A stretch of DNA of 64,000 nucleotides from Aquibium oceanicum (GCF_001889605.1 NZ_CP018171.1:1634501-1698500), one strand, 5' to 3'; counted from the first letter of the stretch, positions 16,765 to 26,163 are shown. The notes: generated by a model from the sequence alone, not told the origin. Translations and numbers: made by a program.

Positions 16765-18297
16765 GTGAAGCCAATGATCGCGGCCGGCGAACGCAGCGAC
16801 AGCTTGGTCGCGAACGGTGTAGGGGTGCACTTCGAGGGTCTGCGCGCACTCGAAGACGTAGACCTTCACCTCCGCCCGGGCGAGATTCTAGGGCTAATTG
16901 GGCCAAATGGTGCCGGCAAAACGACGCTCGTGAACGTGCTGAGCGGTTACCAGAAGCCAAGCGAGGGGCGAGTATTGGTCGCAGGGTCCGACACAGCGAA
17001 CTGGCGACCTCACTCGTTTCCTCGCAACGGGCTCGGGCGGACCTTCCAAGCCGCCCGGCTCTTTCCCGAGATGTCTGTTCTAGAGAATGTGGAAATGGCA
17101 GCCGTCGGTGTTGGCCGTTCGCGCAGGCACGCTCGCGAGCAGGCGCATGAGCTTCTCGAGTATCTGGGACTTGCAAGTCGCTCGAACGTTCGTGCGAATA
17201 CCCTGAGCTACGGAGAAGAGCGGCTCGTGGGTATCGCCAGAGCGCTCGCCGTCTCTCCCAAGTTCCTGCTTCTGGACGAGCCGGCCGCGGGCCTCAGCCC
17301 CCAAGAGGCGTTGGATCTGACGCGGCTGATCGGCTCCATTCGCGACCGGTTTCGCTGCGGTATTCTCGTCATTGAGCACAACATGCAGCTCATCATGCGC
17401 CTCTGCGACCGAGTGCAGGTCCTCGCACGCGGCAAGACGATCGCGATCGGCAATCCAGCCGAGGTGCAGGACTCCCCGGAGGTGCGCGAAGCCTACTTGG
17501 GAAAGCCCCTCACGACAGAGGCTGCCTCACGCATGAAGACGGATACCGCCGCTCCTGCGGACGCAATGCTTTCCGTTGATCAGCTCGTGGTCGACTACGG
17601 CTCAGTGCGCGCTTTGTCGGGTGTGTCGCTTGAGGTTCGAAGGGGCGAGTTCGTCGCGGTTATCGGCCCGAACGGCGCCGGCAAATCGACCTTGCTTTCG
17701 GCCATCATTGGACTTGTTGAGCCGAAATCCGGCACAATCAAATTGGAGGGACGCCCGCTCGGCAGCGTCGCGATCGAAAGCAGAGTGGGGGAGGGGATCG
17801 CATTGGTGCCGGAGGGACGTCGGATCCTCTCCAATCTCACGGTCGAGGAAAACCTGCGGGTGGGTGAAATGACTCGCCGGACTGATCCAGAGGCCGCCCG
17901 ACGTTTCGAGGATGTGCTGCAGCGATTTCCGATTCTACGTGATCGCCTGAAGGGTTATGCCGGACGCCTTTCAGGTGGAGAGCAGCAGCAGCTTGCCATA
18001 GCGCGCGCTCTCCTGTCAGCGCCACGTATGCTCCTGCTTGATGAACCTTCGCTCGGTCTGTCGCCCATGATGATCGAGCAGGTTTATGAGACGCTGGCAG
18101 GTCTCAATGAAACGGGATTGACAATCCTTCTCATGGAGCAGAACGCCAGTCGGGCACTTCTCGCCGGCGATAGGGCGTACGTTATCAGGCATGGCGCGAT
18201 CGAGCTCGAAGGCGACGCTGCAAGCCTTCGCACGGATCCGGCTTTCGATAGAGCTTACTTCGGCTTCGAAGCCGACACCGGGATCGTTGCACATTGA
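16765..18297 (+). CDS. Fused LivG-LivF ABC transporter ATPase
   Basis: 510 aa (GTG at 16765; ATG at 16774 possible) with two complete ATPase domains in one chain. Domain 1 (about 12-245) is LivG-like: Walker A GPNGAGKTT near 50, signature LSYGEERLVGIARAL, Walker B FLLLDEPAAGLSP. Domain 2 (about 265-500) is LivF-like: Walker A GPNGAGKST near 302, signature LSGGEQQQLAIARAL, Walker B MLLLDEPSLGLSP. A polar linker (TTEAASRMKTDTAAPAD) joins them. LivG and LivF are usually separate proteins, as at 7504-9019, so this is a fusion that fixes heterodimer stoichiometry. It energises the permeases at 18294-20221. Confidence 0.88.
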   Translation: MKPMIAAGERSDSLVANGVGVHFEGLRALEDVDLHLRPGEILGLIGPNGAGKTTLVNVLSGYQKPSEGRVLVAGSDTANWRPHSFPRNGLGRTFQAARLFPEMSVLENVEMAAVGVGRSRRHAREQAHELLEYLGLASRSNVRANTLSYGEERLVGIARALAVSPKFLLLDEPAAGLSPQEALDLTRLIGSIRDRFRCGILVIEHNMQLIMRLCDRVQVLARGKTIAIGNPAEVQDSPEVREAYLGKPLTTEAASRMKTDTAAPADAMLSVDQLVVDYGSVRALSGVSLEVRRGEFVAVIGPNGAGKSTLLSAIIGLVEPKSGTIKLEGRPLGSVAIESRVGEGIALVPEGRRILSNLTVEENLRVGEMTRRTDPEAARRFEDVLQRFPILRDRLKGYAGRLSGGEQQQLAIARALLSAPRMLLLDEPSLGLSPMMIEQVYETLAGLNETGLTILLMEQNASRALLAGDRAYVIRHGAIELEGDAASLRTDPAFDRAYFGFEADTGIVAH

Positions 18298-19175
18298 TCG
18301 CGCTACAGCACATCCTTGATGCTCTAAACGTGGGCGGCCTTTATGCGCTGATGGCCCTCGGCATTGGGCTGATCTTCGGCATTATGCGCCTGATAAACTT
18401 TGCGCATGGCGAGATGGTAATGGCAGGGGGCTATGCCATGGCCTTGCTCGTCACGCTGCCGGCGCCTCTGGTGATCCTGGCCGCGATCATCATCGTAGTA
18501 TCCTTGGCACTGACCATAGAGAAAATCGCCTTCAGACCGCTGCGCGGAAACGATCCCGCAACGCTGCTCGTTGCGTCTTTCACCGTTTCCTACTTCTTGC
18601 AGAACGTCGCCCTGATGATCTTCGGCGGACGTCCTCTCCCCTTCACCTTCGCGCCGGGGCTGTCGGAGATTTATGAGTTTGCAGGACTGCGTGTGCCTTT
18701 GCTGCAGTTCGTCTCTCTCGGTCTTACGGTATTTGCGTTGGTGGGGCTGGCGCTTGTGCTGAAGCGCACCTCCATAGGGATCCAGTTGCGGGCGGCGGCG
18801 GAAGATGTGGTGACCGCACGGCTTTCCGGAATCAGGGTCAACCGGGTTATCGCGCTTGCTTTCGCCCTGAGTGCGGTGCTCGCCTGGGTCGTTTCGCTGA
18901 TTTACTCGGCTCAGATCGGCCAGATCAGCCCGACCATGGGAGTGCGGCCGCTGATCATTGGCTTCGTCGCGACTATCCTTGGAGGTCTTGGCAGCCTCGC
19001 TGGCGCCGCGCTCGGGGGCTTCGTGGTGGGCGTGGTCTCGGTTCTACTTGAGATCTTCCTTCCTGCCGAGACGCGACCGTTCCGGGAGGCTTTCCTGTTC
19101 GGCATAGTGTTTCTGATGCTGGTTATCCGGCCGGAAGGCCTAGTGCGCGTACGCGCCCTGCAGGAGAGGGTGTAG
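18294..19175 (+). CDS. LIV-type ABC transporter permease (LivH family)
   Basis: 293 aa integral membrane protein. The best start is TTG at 18294, overlapping the ATPase stop (TTGA), which puts ALNVGGLYALMALGIGLIFG at the expected N-terminal position. The LivH signature IMRLINFAHGEMVMAGGYA follows at about residues 30-48, and ATILGGLGSLAGAALGGFVVG lies near 227. No clear ribosome site precedes the TTG, so translation is probably coupled to the ATPase gene. In this operon the ATPase comes before the permeases, the reverse of the first cluster. Confidence 0.84.
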   Translation: MIALQHILDALNVGGLYALMALGIGLIFGIMRLINFAHGEMVMAGGYAMALLVTLPAPLVILAAIIIVVSLALTIEKIAFRPLRGNDPATLLVASFTVSYFLQNVALMIFGGRPLPFTFAPGLSEIYEFAGLRVPLLQFVSLGLTVFALVGLALVLKRTSIGIQLRAAAEDVVTARLSGIRVNRVIALAFALSAVLAWVVSLIYSAQIGQISPTMGVRPLIIGFVATILGGLGSLAGAALGGFVVGVVSVLLEIFLPAETRPFREAFLFGIVFLMLVIRPEGLVRVRALQERV

Positions 19176-19177
19176 CG

Positions 19178-20221
19178 ATGGTTCATTCGCCGCGCGCGCA
19201 GGCACTCTGGACCGCTGGCTTGCTGATCGCTGCGATCGCTTTCCTGGTGGTGGTCGGCACCCAGTTATCCGGCGGATCACAACGCATTCTGACTGGTGCG
19301 TTGATCCACTTAGCCGTCGTCGCCGGCACTTACATCTTCGTCGGGAACTCCGGCGTCCTCTCCTTCGGACACATAGGCTTCCTTGGCATCGGCGCCTACA
19401 CGGCGGCCTGGCTGACAATCGCCCCGTCGATGAAGGCGTCGCTGATGCCCGGGCTGCCGGCTGCGATCATTGCACTCGAACTGCACCCGGTTGCAGGGAT
19501 CCTCGGCGGAGGCGCGATGGCCGCACTTCTGGCTCTTGTCGTCGGCCTGCCACTGACGCGGCTTACCGGAATTGCCGCCTCGATCGGCACCTTCGCCATG
19601 CTGGTGATCCTCTACGCAGTTTTCTCGAACTGGACGTCAGTAACCGGCGGGCAAGGTTCGCTGTATGGCTTGCCGATCTTCACGACCCTTCCCATCGCGG
19701 CGGGTCTCGCCTGCATCACCATCCTCGGTGCAGCACTCCACCAGGCGAGTGCCTCTGGCTTCAGGCTGCGGGGTTCGCGTGAGGACCCGGTCGCTGCAGC
19801 GGCTTCCGGCGTAGACACTCGGCGCGAACGTTTGATCGCCTTCGTCTTCAGCGCCTTCTTCGTTGGGATGGCCGGTGCGCTCTACGCCTATTTCCTGCAG
19901 GTCGTGGTGGCGAGCGAATTCTACCTGAGCCTGACGTTTATCACCGTCGCGATGCTGGTAATCGGCGGCATGCGCTCACTCACTGGCGCTGTGGTGGGGA
20001 CGGTCTTTGTTTCCGTTCTTTCGGAAGTGCTTCGGCAGATCGAAGGTGGTGTCGCCCTCGGGCCATTCGTTTTCGACGGATTGCGCGGGCTGCAGGAGAT
20101 GGGGCTCGCGGCTGCCATGCTCCTGGTCCTCCTGTTCCGCCCGAGGGGCATAACTGGCGGCCGAGAGATTACCCTGCCGCAACGGCAGCGAGATGACACA
20201 CGAGTAGTGACTGGAGCATGA
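19178..20221 (+). CDS. LIV-type ABC transporter permease (LivM family)
   Basis: 347 aa; ATG at 19178 with GGAGAGGG 9-15 nt upstream and only 2 nt after the LivH stop. It contains GNSGVLSFGHIGFLGIGAYTA near residue 52, the LivM signature. A cytoplasmic loop carries RLRGSREDPVAAAASGVDTRR near 197, and LVIGGMRSLTGAVVGTVFV lies near 260. About eight membrane segments. It completes the island importer: binding protein, fused ATPase, LivH and LivM. The stop lies 1 nt before the hyuA start. Confidence 0.85.
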   Translation: MVHSPRAQALWTAGLLIAAIAFLVVVGTQLSGGSQRILTGALIHLAVVAGTYIFVGNSGVLSFGHIGFLGIGAYTAAWLTIAPSMKASLMPGLPAAIIALELHPVAGILGGGAMAALLALVVGLPLTRLTGIAASIGTFAMLVILYAVFSNWTSVTGGQGSLYGLPIFTTLPIAAGLACITILGAALHQASASGFRLRGSREDPVAAAASGVDTRRERLIAFVFSAFFVGMAGALYAYFLQVVVASEFYLSLTFITVAMLVIGGMRSLTGAVVGTVFVSVLSEVLRQIEGGVALGPFVFDGLRGLQEMGLAAAMLLVLLFRPRGITGGREITLPQRQRDDTRVVTGA

Positions 20222-20222
20222 A

Positions 20223-22301
20223 ATGAAGTTGGTTGGAGTCGACGTCGGCGGCACGTTCACTGATGTCATGTTTTCGGACACCGCCGCAAAAAAGGCAATG
20301 ATCCACAAGGTGCCGACGACCGGAGATGATCCTTCGCGCGGTGTGATGACGGGCATCCTTGAGCTTTGCGAACGCAACAACATAAAGCCCGCGGATCTCG
20401 ACTACGTCTTTCATGGCACCACCATCGCCACCAACGCCATCCTGGAGTATCGCGGCGCCGAAGCAGGCATGATCACCACGCGTGGATTTCGCGACATCAT
20501 CCACATCGGACGGCATCAGCGCCCACAGCACTACTCGATCATGCAGGAGATACCATGGCAGGATAAGCCGCTGGTCAAACGCCGCTATCGGAAGGTCGTG
20601 ACCGAACGTTTGGCGCCGCCACACGGCGACGTGTTGGTGCCGTTGGCCGAGGAGGAGGTGCGACAGGCGGCACGGGAACTGAAGGATGCCGGGATTCGTT
20701 CCATCGCGGTTTGCTTCCTTTTCTCCTACCTGAACTCCGTCCATGAAGATCGGGCGCGTGAAATCGTGCTGGAGGAGCACCCCGACGCGTTCGTGACGAC
20801 GTCAAGTTCAATCGTTGCGCAGTTTCGCGAGTTCGAGCGCTTCACGACCGCGGCAATGAACGCCTACATCGGTCCACCGGTGCGCAACTACATTCGACAA
20901 CTCGAGACGGCGCTACGCCAGGCCGATATGAAGGCAGAGCTGCGGATCATGCGGTCGAACGGCGGCGTGGCGACACCGGCCACGATCTCCGAGTTCCCCG
21001 TGTTGACCCTGCTGTCCGGTCCGGCTGCGGGCGTGCTGGGCGGAGCGGTCTGCGGCGCGTTGTCGGGACGCAGCAATCTCATCACCTTCGACGTAGGCGG
21101 CACCAGCGCGGACATCGGCGTCACCAATGAAGGCCGCTTCAGCGAGGCCTCTGCGCGCGACACGAAAATCGCTGGTTATCCTGTCCTGGTGCCAATGATT
21201 GACATCCACACTATCGGTGCAGGGGGCGGCAGCGTCGCATATGTTGACCAAGGCGGTACGTTCCACGTCGGACCGCGTAGCGCCGGTTCGGTCCCTGGGC
21301 CCGCTGCCTACAGCCGAGGCGGACAGGAACCGACGGTCACCGACGCGAACGTCGTGCTGGGGCGCCTCGACAAGGACAATTTCCTTGGGGGCGAGATGAG
21401 CCTCGACGTTGAGGGCGCGCAGAAGGTTGTGGGCGAGATCGCCGAGCGACTTGGCCTGGGTATCGATGAGGCTGCTGCCGGTATCATCACAATTCTGAAC
21501 AGCAACATGGCCAACGCGATCCGCTCGCGTACCGTTCAGAAGGGCATCGATCCACGTGACTTCGCGCTGATGGCTTTCGGGGGCGCCGGACCGTTGCATG
21601 GAGCAGAGGTGGCGGACATGCTGGGCATACCAGAAGTGATCGTGCCGACGTATCCCGGCATCACATCCGCACTCGGTCTGCTTGCCAGCGAGCTGAAGTA
21701 CGATGCGATCCGGACCCAGTTCCAGGTCTCGGGCAGCGTGGATGTCGATCGCCTGAACAGCGAGTTCGCCCAAATGGGTGATGATGTGCTTCGCCAGTTC
21801 ACCGCCGACGGCGTCAGCCATTCCGAGGTTACGATGCGTCGGTATGCGGACGCCCGCTATGTCGGGCAAGGTTACGAGCTGCGCATCGATCTTGCCGACG
21901 GGATGATCACGGAAGACGACATGCACCGATCTTACGAGCAGTTCCACCGCATCCATGAGTCAGAATATGGTCATGCCTTCCAGCAGAGCCCGATCGAGAT
22001 CGTCAACATCCGCGTCACCGGGACGGCGCCGAGCCCCCAGCTGGAATGGCCGAAAATCGGCTCGGAAGGATCGATCGAGAAGGCGCTGATAAAGCGTGAC
22101 AACACGAAGTTTCGCGTCGACGGAGAGCTGCGCAGCTTCGATACCGCGTTTTATCGAAGGGCTGACCTGCCGGTGGGGCAGAAGCTCGCCGGCCCCGCGA
22201 TCGTTCTGCAGCTCGACACCACGACGGTCGTGCCACCGAACTGGTCCTTCACGGCAGATCCCCATGGCAACCTCATCCTCACCGCCGGAGGTGCACAATG
22301 A
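20223..22301 (+). CDS. hyuA: Hydantoinase/oxoprolinase family protein, subunit A (second copy)
   Basis: 692 aa. DVGGTFTD lies at residues 7-14, DVGGTSADIG near 290, and HVGPRSAGSVPGPAAYSRGG near 345, all typical of ATP-dependent HyuA-type proteins. It is clearly homologous to, but diverged from, the copy at 281-2308, so the two operons are not a recent duplication. GGAG lies about 7 nt before the ATG. The stop overlaps hyuB (ATGA). With HyuB it should hydrolyse a cyclic amide using ATP. The D-carbamoylase two genes on suggests the ring is a 5-substituted hydantoin opened to an N-carbamoyl amino acid, which is inference. Confidence 0.88.
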   Translation: MKLVGVDVGGTFTDVMFSDTAAKKAMIHKVPTTGDDPSRGVMTGILELCERNNIKPADLDYVFHGTTIATNAILEYRGAEAGMITTRGFRDIIHIGRHQRPQHYSIMQEIPWQDKPLVKRRYRKVVTERLAPPHGDVLVPLAEEEVRQAARELKDAGIRSIAVCFLFSYLNSVHEDRAREIVLEEHPDAFVTTSSSIVAQFREFERFTTAAMNAYIGPPVRNYIRQLETALRQADMKAELRIMRSNGGVATPATISEFPVLTLLSGPAAGVLGGAVCGALSGRSNLITFDVGGTSADIGVTNEGRFSEASARDTKIAGYPVLVPMIDIHTIGAGGGSVAYVDQGGTFHVGPRSAGSVPGPAAYSRGGQEPTVTDANVVLGRLDKDNFLGGEMSLDVEGAQKVVGEIAERLGLGIDEAAAGIITILNSNMANAIRSRTVQKGIDPRDFALMAFGGAGPLHGAEVADMLGIPEVIVPTYPGITSALGLLASELKYDAIRTQFQVSGSVDVDRLNSEFAQMGDDVLRQFTADGVSHSEVTMRRYADARYVGQGYELRIDLADGMITEDDMHRSYEQFHRIHESEYGHAFQQSPIEIVNIRVTGTAPSPQLEWPKIGSEGSIEKALIKRDNTKFRVDGELRSFDTAFYRRADLPVGQKLAGPAIVLQLDTTTVVPPNWSFTADPHGNLILTAGGAQ

Positions 22302-24070
22302 GCATTCAACCCATCCAAAGCCGCATCGACCCGATTACGGCCAAAGTCATCCAGGGCGCCTTGGAGAACATAGCCATCGAGATGGGCTACAAGCTCATGC
22401 GAATGAGCTACTCCTCCATCATCCGGGAGTCTGAAGATTTCGGCGCCGCGCTCATCGATGTGCAGAACCGGCAGCTCGCCGAGGCGAAGCAGAGCACGCC
22501 TTTGCAGTCCGGCCCGATCCCCGGCTACATCCGCGGCGTGCGAAAGATGATGGAAGAGCGGGGCGAGGAGATCCACCCCGGTGACGTCATCATGCACAAC
22601 GATCCCTACGGCGGCGCCACCCACGGTCCCGACGTAGCCTTTATCGTGCCGGTCTTTCACGAAGGCGAGCTTGCGGGATATGCGGTCACTACGGCGCACC
22701 ATCTCGACATCGGAGCGCACACGCCAGGCAGTGGCGGCATCGTGGACGCGATCGACTGCTATGCCGAGGGCCTGCGTTTCCAGGCCATAAAGGTCTACGA
22801 ACAAGGGAAGCGCAACCATCAGGTCTGGCACATGCTTCGCACCAATATCCGCCTGCCGGACCTGGTGCTGGGCGACATGGAGGCACAGATTGCGGCCTCG
22901 CGGATCGGCGCGCAGCGTTACCAGGAGCTCTTCGAGCGCTACGGTCTGGAGACGGTTGTAGCGGCCACCGAGGATATGTTCGATTCCTCCGAGCGGTTGC
23001 TCCGGAGTGCTATCGCCGCCCTGCCGGATGGGGAATACTCCGCCACCACCTACATCGACGGCTATCTTGACGATCCCGATCCCGCCCGACGCGACCTGCC
23101 CATCAAGGTCACGATCCGCATTGAGGGGGATGACATGGAGGTCGACCTCACCGGGACCGCACCGCAGGTCTCGGACCGGCCGATCAACATGCCGTTCCAC
23201 GGTACTGTCGATTGCGCAATCTGGCTGGCGGTTCGATCGGTTCTTCTCGATTCGGCCGTGCACGGAGAGATTCAGCAGAACGAGGGCCTGACCCGTCCTA
23301 TCAGGATCTCCGCTCCCGAAGGATCGCTCGCAAATCCGATTTTCCCCGCGCCGGTCATCGCGCGCTTCTGCCCCGGCATCGAGCTGTCCAACGCCATTGT
23401 GCAGGCGCTGAGCCAGGTTGTGCCGCGACAGGTCTGCGGCGGTTGCGGCAACGGCGGCGGGCTATTGCTCGCCGGCCAGCAGGGCAACAACTTCTGGCTT
23501 CAGGTGGAGCTGTTCTCGGGCAGCTACGGCGGTCGCTACGGCATGGACGGAATGGACTCGGTCGACGTTCTTTATGCCAATACGCGCAACAATCCGATCG
23601 AAGACATCGAATCGCATGTTCCGCTGCGGGTCGAGCGCTACGAACTGCGGGAGAAGGTGGCCGCGCCCGGACGCTGGCGCGGCGGCGTTGGATCGATCCG
23701 CAGCCTGCGCTTCCTTGCGCCGGGCAGCGCATCGGTCGAGAGCGAGGGTCATAAGTATCCACCCAACGGCTTGTTCGGAGGTGCCGACGGTACGCCTTCG
23801 CAGCTGGTCCGCGTGATGACGGACGGCAGGGAAATCCAGCTGCCCTCGAAGGTGCCGCATCATCCTTTTGGCGAGGGGGAGTCGATTATCGCCATCCGCG
23901 CCTGCGCGGGCGGTTATGGCAACCCGATGGAGCGCAATCCGCAGGACGTGCTCGACGACGTGCTCGACGAATACATCACGGCGGATCAGGCCTTCGAGCA
24001 GTACCGCGTAAAGATCGTCGACGGCCGGGTCGACGCGAGCGCCACTCAAGCGGCTCGCGCTTCCGCATAG
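22298..24070 (+). CDS. hyuB: Hydantoinase/oxoprolinase family protein, subunit B (second copy)
   Basis: 590 aa, overlapping hyuA by 4 nt. The family N-terminus RIDPITAKVIQGALENIA lies at residues 9-26. GDVIMHNDPYGGATHGPD near 97 matches the B-subunit DPYxGGTH motif. CGGCGNGGG near residue 373 and the C-terminal RACAGGYGNPMERNP are also typical. The last part, QDVLDDVLDEYI, is almost the same as in the first copy. It works with HyuA in the cytoplasm. The carbamoylase gene starts 17 nt downstream with AGGAGAATCG before its ATG, so the three form one operon. Confidence 0.88.
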   Translation: MSIQPIQSRIDPITAKVIQGALENIAIEMGYKLMRMSYSSIIRESEDFGAALIDVQNRQLAEAKQSTPLQSGPIPGYIRGVRKMMEERGEEIHPGDVIMHNDPYGGATHGPDVAFIVPVFHEGELAGYAVTTAHHLDIGAHTPGSGGIVDAIDCYAEGLRFQAIKVYEQGKRNHQVWHMLRTNIRLPDLVLGDMEAQIAASRIGAQRYQELFERYGLETVVAATEDMFDSSERLLRSAIAALPDGEYSATTYIDGYLDDPDPARRDLPIKVTIRIEGDDMEVDLTGTAPQVSDRPINMPFHGTVDCAIWLAVRSVLLDSAVHGEIQQNEGLTRPIRISAPEGSLANPIFPAPVIARFCPGIELSNAIVQALSQVVPRQVCGGCGNGGGLLLAGQQGNNFWLQVELFSGSYGGRYGMDGMDSVDVLYANTRNNPIEDIESHVPLRVERYELREKVAAPGRWRGGVGSIRSLRFLAPGSASVESEGHKYPPNGLFGGADGTPSQLVRVMTDGREIQLPSKVPHHPFGEGESIIAIRACAGGYGNPMERNPQDVLDDVLDEYITADQAFEQYRVKIVDGRVDASATQAARASA

Positions 24071-24087
24071 AGACACAGGAGAATCGA

Positions 24088-25017
24088 ATGGCACGACATG
24101 TGAATATTGCCGGCGCGCAGCTCGGTCCGATAGCTCGCAACGAGTCGCGGCAATCCGTGGTGGCGAGAATGATCGAGATGCTGCGGGAGGCGCATTCACG
24201 AGGAGCCGAAGTTGTCGTCTTTCCCGAACTCGCGCTGACCAGCTTTTTTCCCCGCTGGTGGATGGAGAACCAGGACGACGTCGACGCCTTCTTCGAGAGA
24301 GAAATGCCTAGCGCGGCCACCCGCCCGCTTTTCGAGACCGCCCAGGAACTTGGGATCGGATTCTACCTCGGCTACGCGGAACTAGCCGTCGAGGACGGCA
24401 CGCCCAAGCACTACAATACCGCGATCTTGGTCGATCGCTCAGGCACGATTGTCGGCAAGTACCGCAAGGTCCATCTGCCTGGTCATGCGGATCATCGCCC
24501 GCACATGCCCTACCAGCACCTTGAAAAGCACTATTTCGACGTGGGGGACCTTGGATTCGACTCGTGGGATTTCGCGGGAGGCAAGTTCGGGATGGCGATC
24601 TGCAACGACCGACGCTGGCCCGAGACCTACCGCGTGATGGCTTTGAAGGGAGCAGAGGTGGTTGTACTGGGCTACAACACGCCGACCCACATTCCATGGG
24701 AGCCGGTCTACGATCATCTGAGCGCATTTCACAATCACCTGTGCATGCAGGCGGGCGCCTACCAGAACAGCATGTATGTGGTGGGAGTAGCAAAGGCTGG
24801 TCCGGAAGAGGGATCGAACCTTCTGGCCGGAAGCTGCATTATCGCCCCGTCGGGCGAGATCGTCGCCATGGCAGCAACGTCTGGCGATGAAGTCTTCGCA
24901 GCCAAGTGCGACCTGGATATCTGTCTCTACAACAGAAAAGCGATGTTCAACTTCGCCGAGCATCGGCAAGTGCAGCACTACGGAATCATCACTGCCCATC
25001 CCGGTTCCGAGAGATAG
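24088..25017 (+). CDS. N-carbamoyl-D-amino acid amidohydrolase (D-carbamoylase)
   Basis: 309 aa nitrilase-superfamily enzyme that releases CO2 and NH3 from N-carbamoyl-D-amino acids. The catalytic triad sits at the same residue numbers as in Agrobacterium D-carbamoylase: E47 (FPELALTSFFPRW), K127 (GKYRKVHLPG) and C172 (ICNDRRWPE). Other reported active-site residues H129, H144, R175 and R176 are also kept. The C-terminus HRQVQHYGII matches too, and the length (about 304 in the reference) is normal. The D-specific carbamoylase beside ATP-dependent HyuAB, with no zinc hydantoinase or racemase in sight, is an unusual combination. It is the last gene of the island operon; a coding-poor stretch follows. 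Confidence 0.9.
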   Translation: MARHVNIAGAQLGPIARNESRQSVVARMIEMLREAHSRGAEVVVFPELALTSFFPRWWMENQDDVDAFFEREMPSAATRPLFETAQELGIGFYLGYAELAVEDGTPKHYNTAILVDRSGTIVGKYRKVHLPGHADHRPHMPYQHLEKHYFDVGDLGFDSWDFAGGKFGMAICNDRRWPETYRVMALKGAEVVVLGYNTPTHIPWEPVYDHLSAFHNHLCMQAGAYQNSMYVVGVAKAGPEEGSNLLAGSCIIAPSGEIVAMAATSGDEVFAAKCDLDICLYNRKAMFNFAEHRQVQHYGIITAHPGSER

Positions 25018-25902
25018 AGGCGCAAGAGGTTGCGGTACCGTCAAGGAGAGCAGAAAGATCGAGCGGGCGAGGTGACGTAGACAATTCTCACCGTAGAACC
25101 CGACGCCTCCGGCATCGATGGCAGCACGTCGCCGCGGAACTCGCCGCCTCGTTCACCGCTGTCGGCTCCCTCGAGAGATCATTTGTTCGCAAGCAATCCA
25201 ACCGCCGGCACGAAATTGGGCGGCGCATCGCCTCCAAATCGCTTGCGCGCCTCGCTCCCCCGGGGAGTAGTTGCTGCGGTGTGAGTCTGTGCCCGCGCAC
25301 AATCGCACACAGTCTCGCGCGCCCCATAGCTTTCGCCAACAAATCGGGCCTTCTCCTGGTATTGCCAATACACGCAGGTGAGAATCTCCAGCCTAGGGTA
25401 CGGTTCCTGGTGTGTGGGCTTGCGAGTTAGCGCACACATATAGGTATCGATAAATCGCTTGTGCTGTGAATGGGGTTCTTGATGCTGTTTCAATGTTCAC
25501 CTCGATGGAGGTGTTCGAGGGCGAGGGCATTGGGGGAGGATCTGCGGTCGCGCGGTCACGCTCGGGGGATGCACTTAGACGACCACAGATACCGAAGGCG
25601 GGGCTGTCCTGACGTCCGCGAACCCACGGAAGTTCACTTCTTGATCAATTGCGTCGGAGAAGCGTAGTCCGAAATCCGCTCTCAAGCCATGGAGGCGAAA
25701 GTCAGCTTCGCGCTTCCAAACTCGTCGTTCTCCCGGAGTGGTTTCCGCCTGAAAGCCGACATCTCTAGGAGAGGACATAGAGCGCTGAACGAGCGGGCCG
25801 TCCGGAACCCGATGGCGATGGCTTTTCATAGCGCGTCGTGAGTCTGGTGAGACGAATCCGTCTAATCCAGAATGGAGTAGCCGAGGTATCGCCGAAGCGT
25901 AC
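25018..25902. other. Coding-poor stretch, possible decayed DNA
   Basis: Nearly 900 nt with no gene I can support. Short open frames occur on both strands but lack ribosome sites, family motifs or normal amino-acid usage; many are rich in Arg, Cys and Ser as expected for out-of-frame high-GC DNA. No terminal inverted repeats, transposase motif or integrase motif was recognised. Its place inside the island, between the hydantoin operon and the DUF1488/groESL block, suggests a remnant of deleted mobile genes. Confidence 0.5.
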
Positions 25903-26163
25903 CTACCGCAAACCGGTGACGGTCAGCACATATGTGCCGCGGCGGCCGGAATAGGCCTTCCGCGCCATGTCGTGGATGGAACTGCGTGCCGCGTCGAACG
26001 CAGTGAGGCAGTCCGCCTCCGATGGCATGCCGCTGCCCGACCTCGCCAGAGCGTTGGCCTCGACGAAAAATACCACCTCGAACATGCCGTCGTGGCCGAT
26101 GAAGCGAACCGCGTGGCGTGCGTCGTCGTAGCTGCGGCTGCGGTTGGGAAAATCCAGGGTCAA
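25903..26163 (-). CDS. DUF1488 family protein
   Basis: 86 aa from a TTG start (26161-26163), supported by TAGGAGC 6-7 nt upstream; no ATG is available. The sequence opens LDFPNRSRSYDDARHAVRFIG, then FEVVFFVEANAL near residue 28 and HDMARKAYSGRRGTYVLT at the end. These are the conserved features of DUF1488, a small family of unknown function common in Rhizobiales. It is divergent from groES, with about 285 nt of AT-rich DNA between, so it may share the stress-controlled promoter region. Confidence 0.75.
   Translation of the reverse strand: MTLDFPNRSRSYDDARHAVRFIGHDGMFEVVFFVEANALARSGSGMPSEADCLTAFDAARSSIHDMARKAYSGRRGTYVLTVTGLR

Noticed and set aside
25470..25829. Short open frames on both strands in the coding-poor stretch
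   Set aside because: Arg/Cys/Ser-rich products without ribosome sites or motifs; no transposase or integrase signature recognised.
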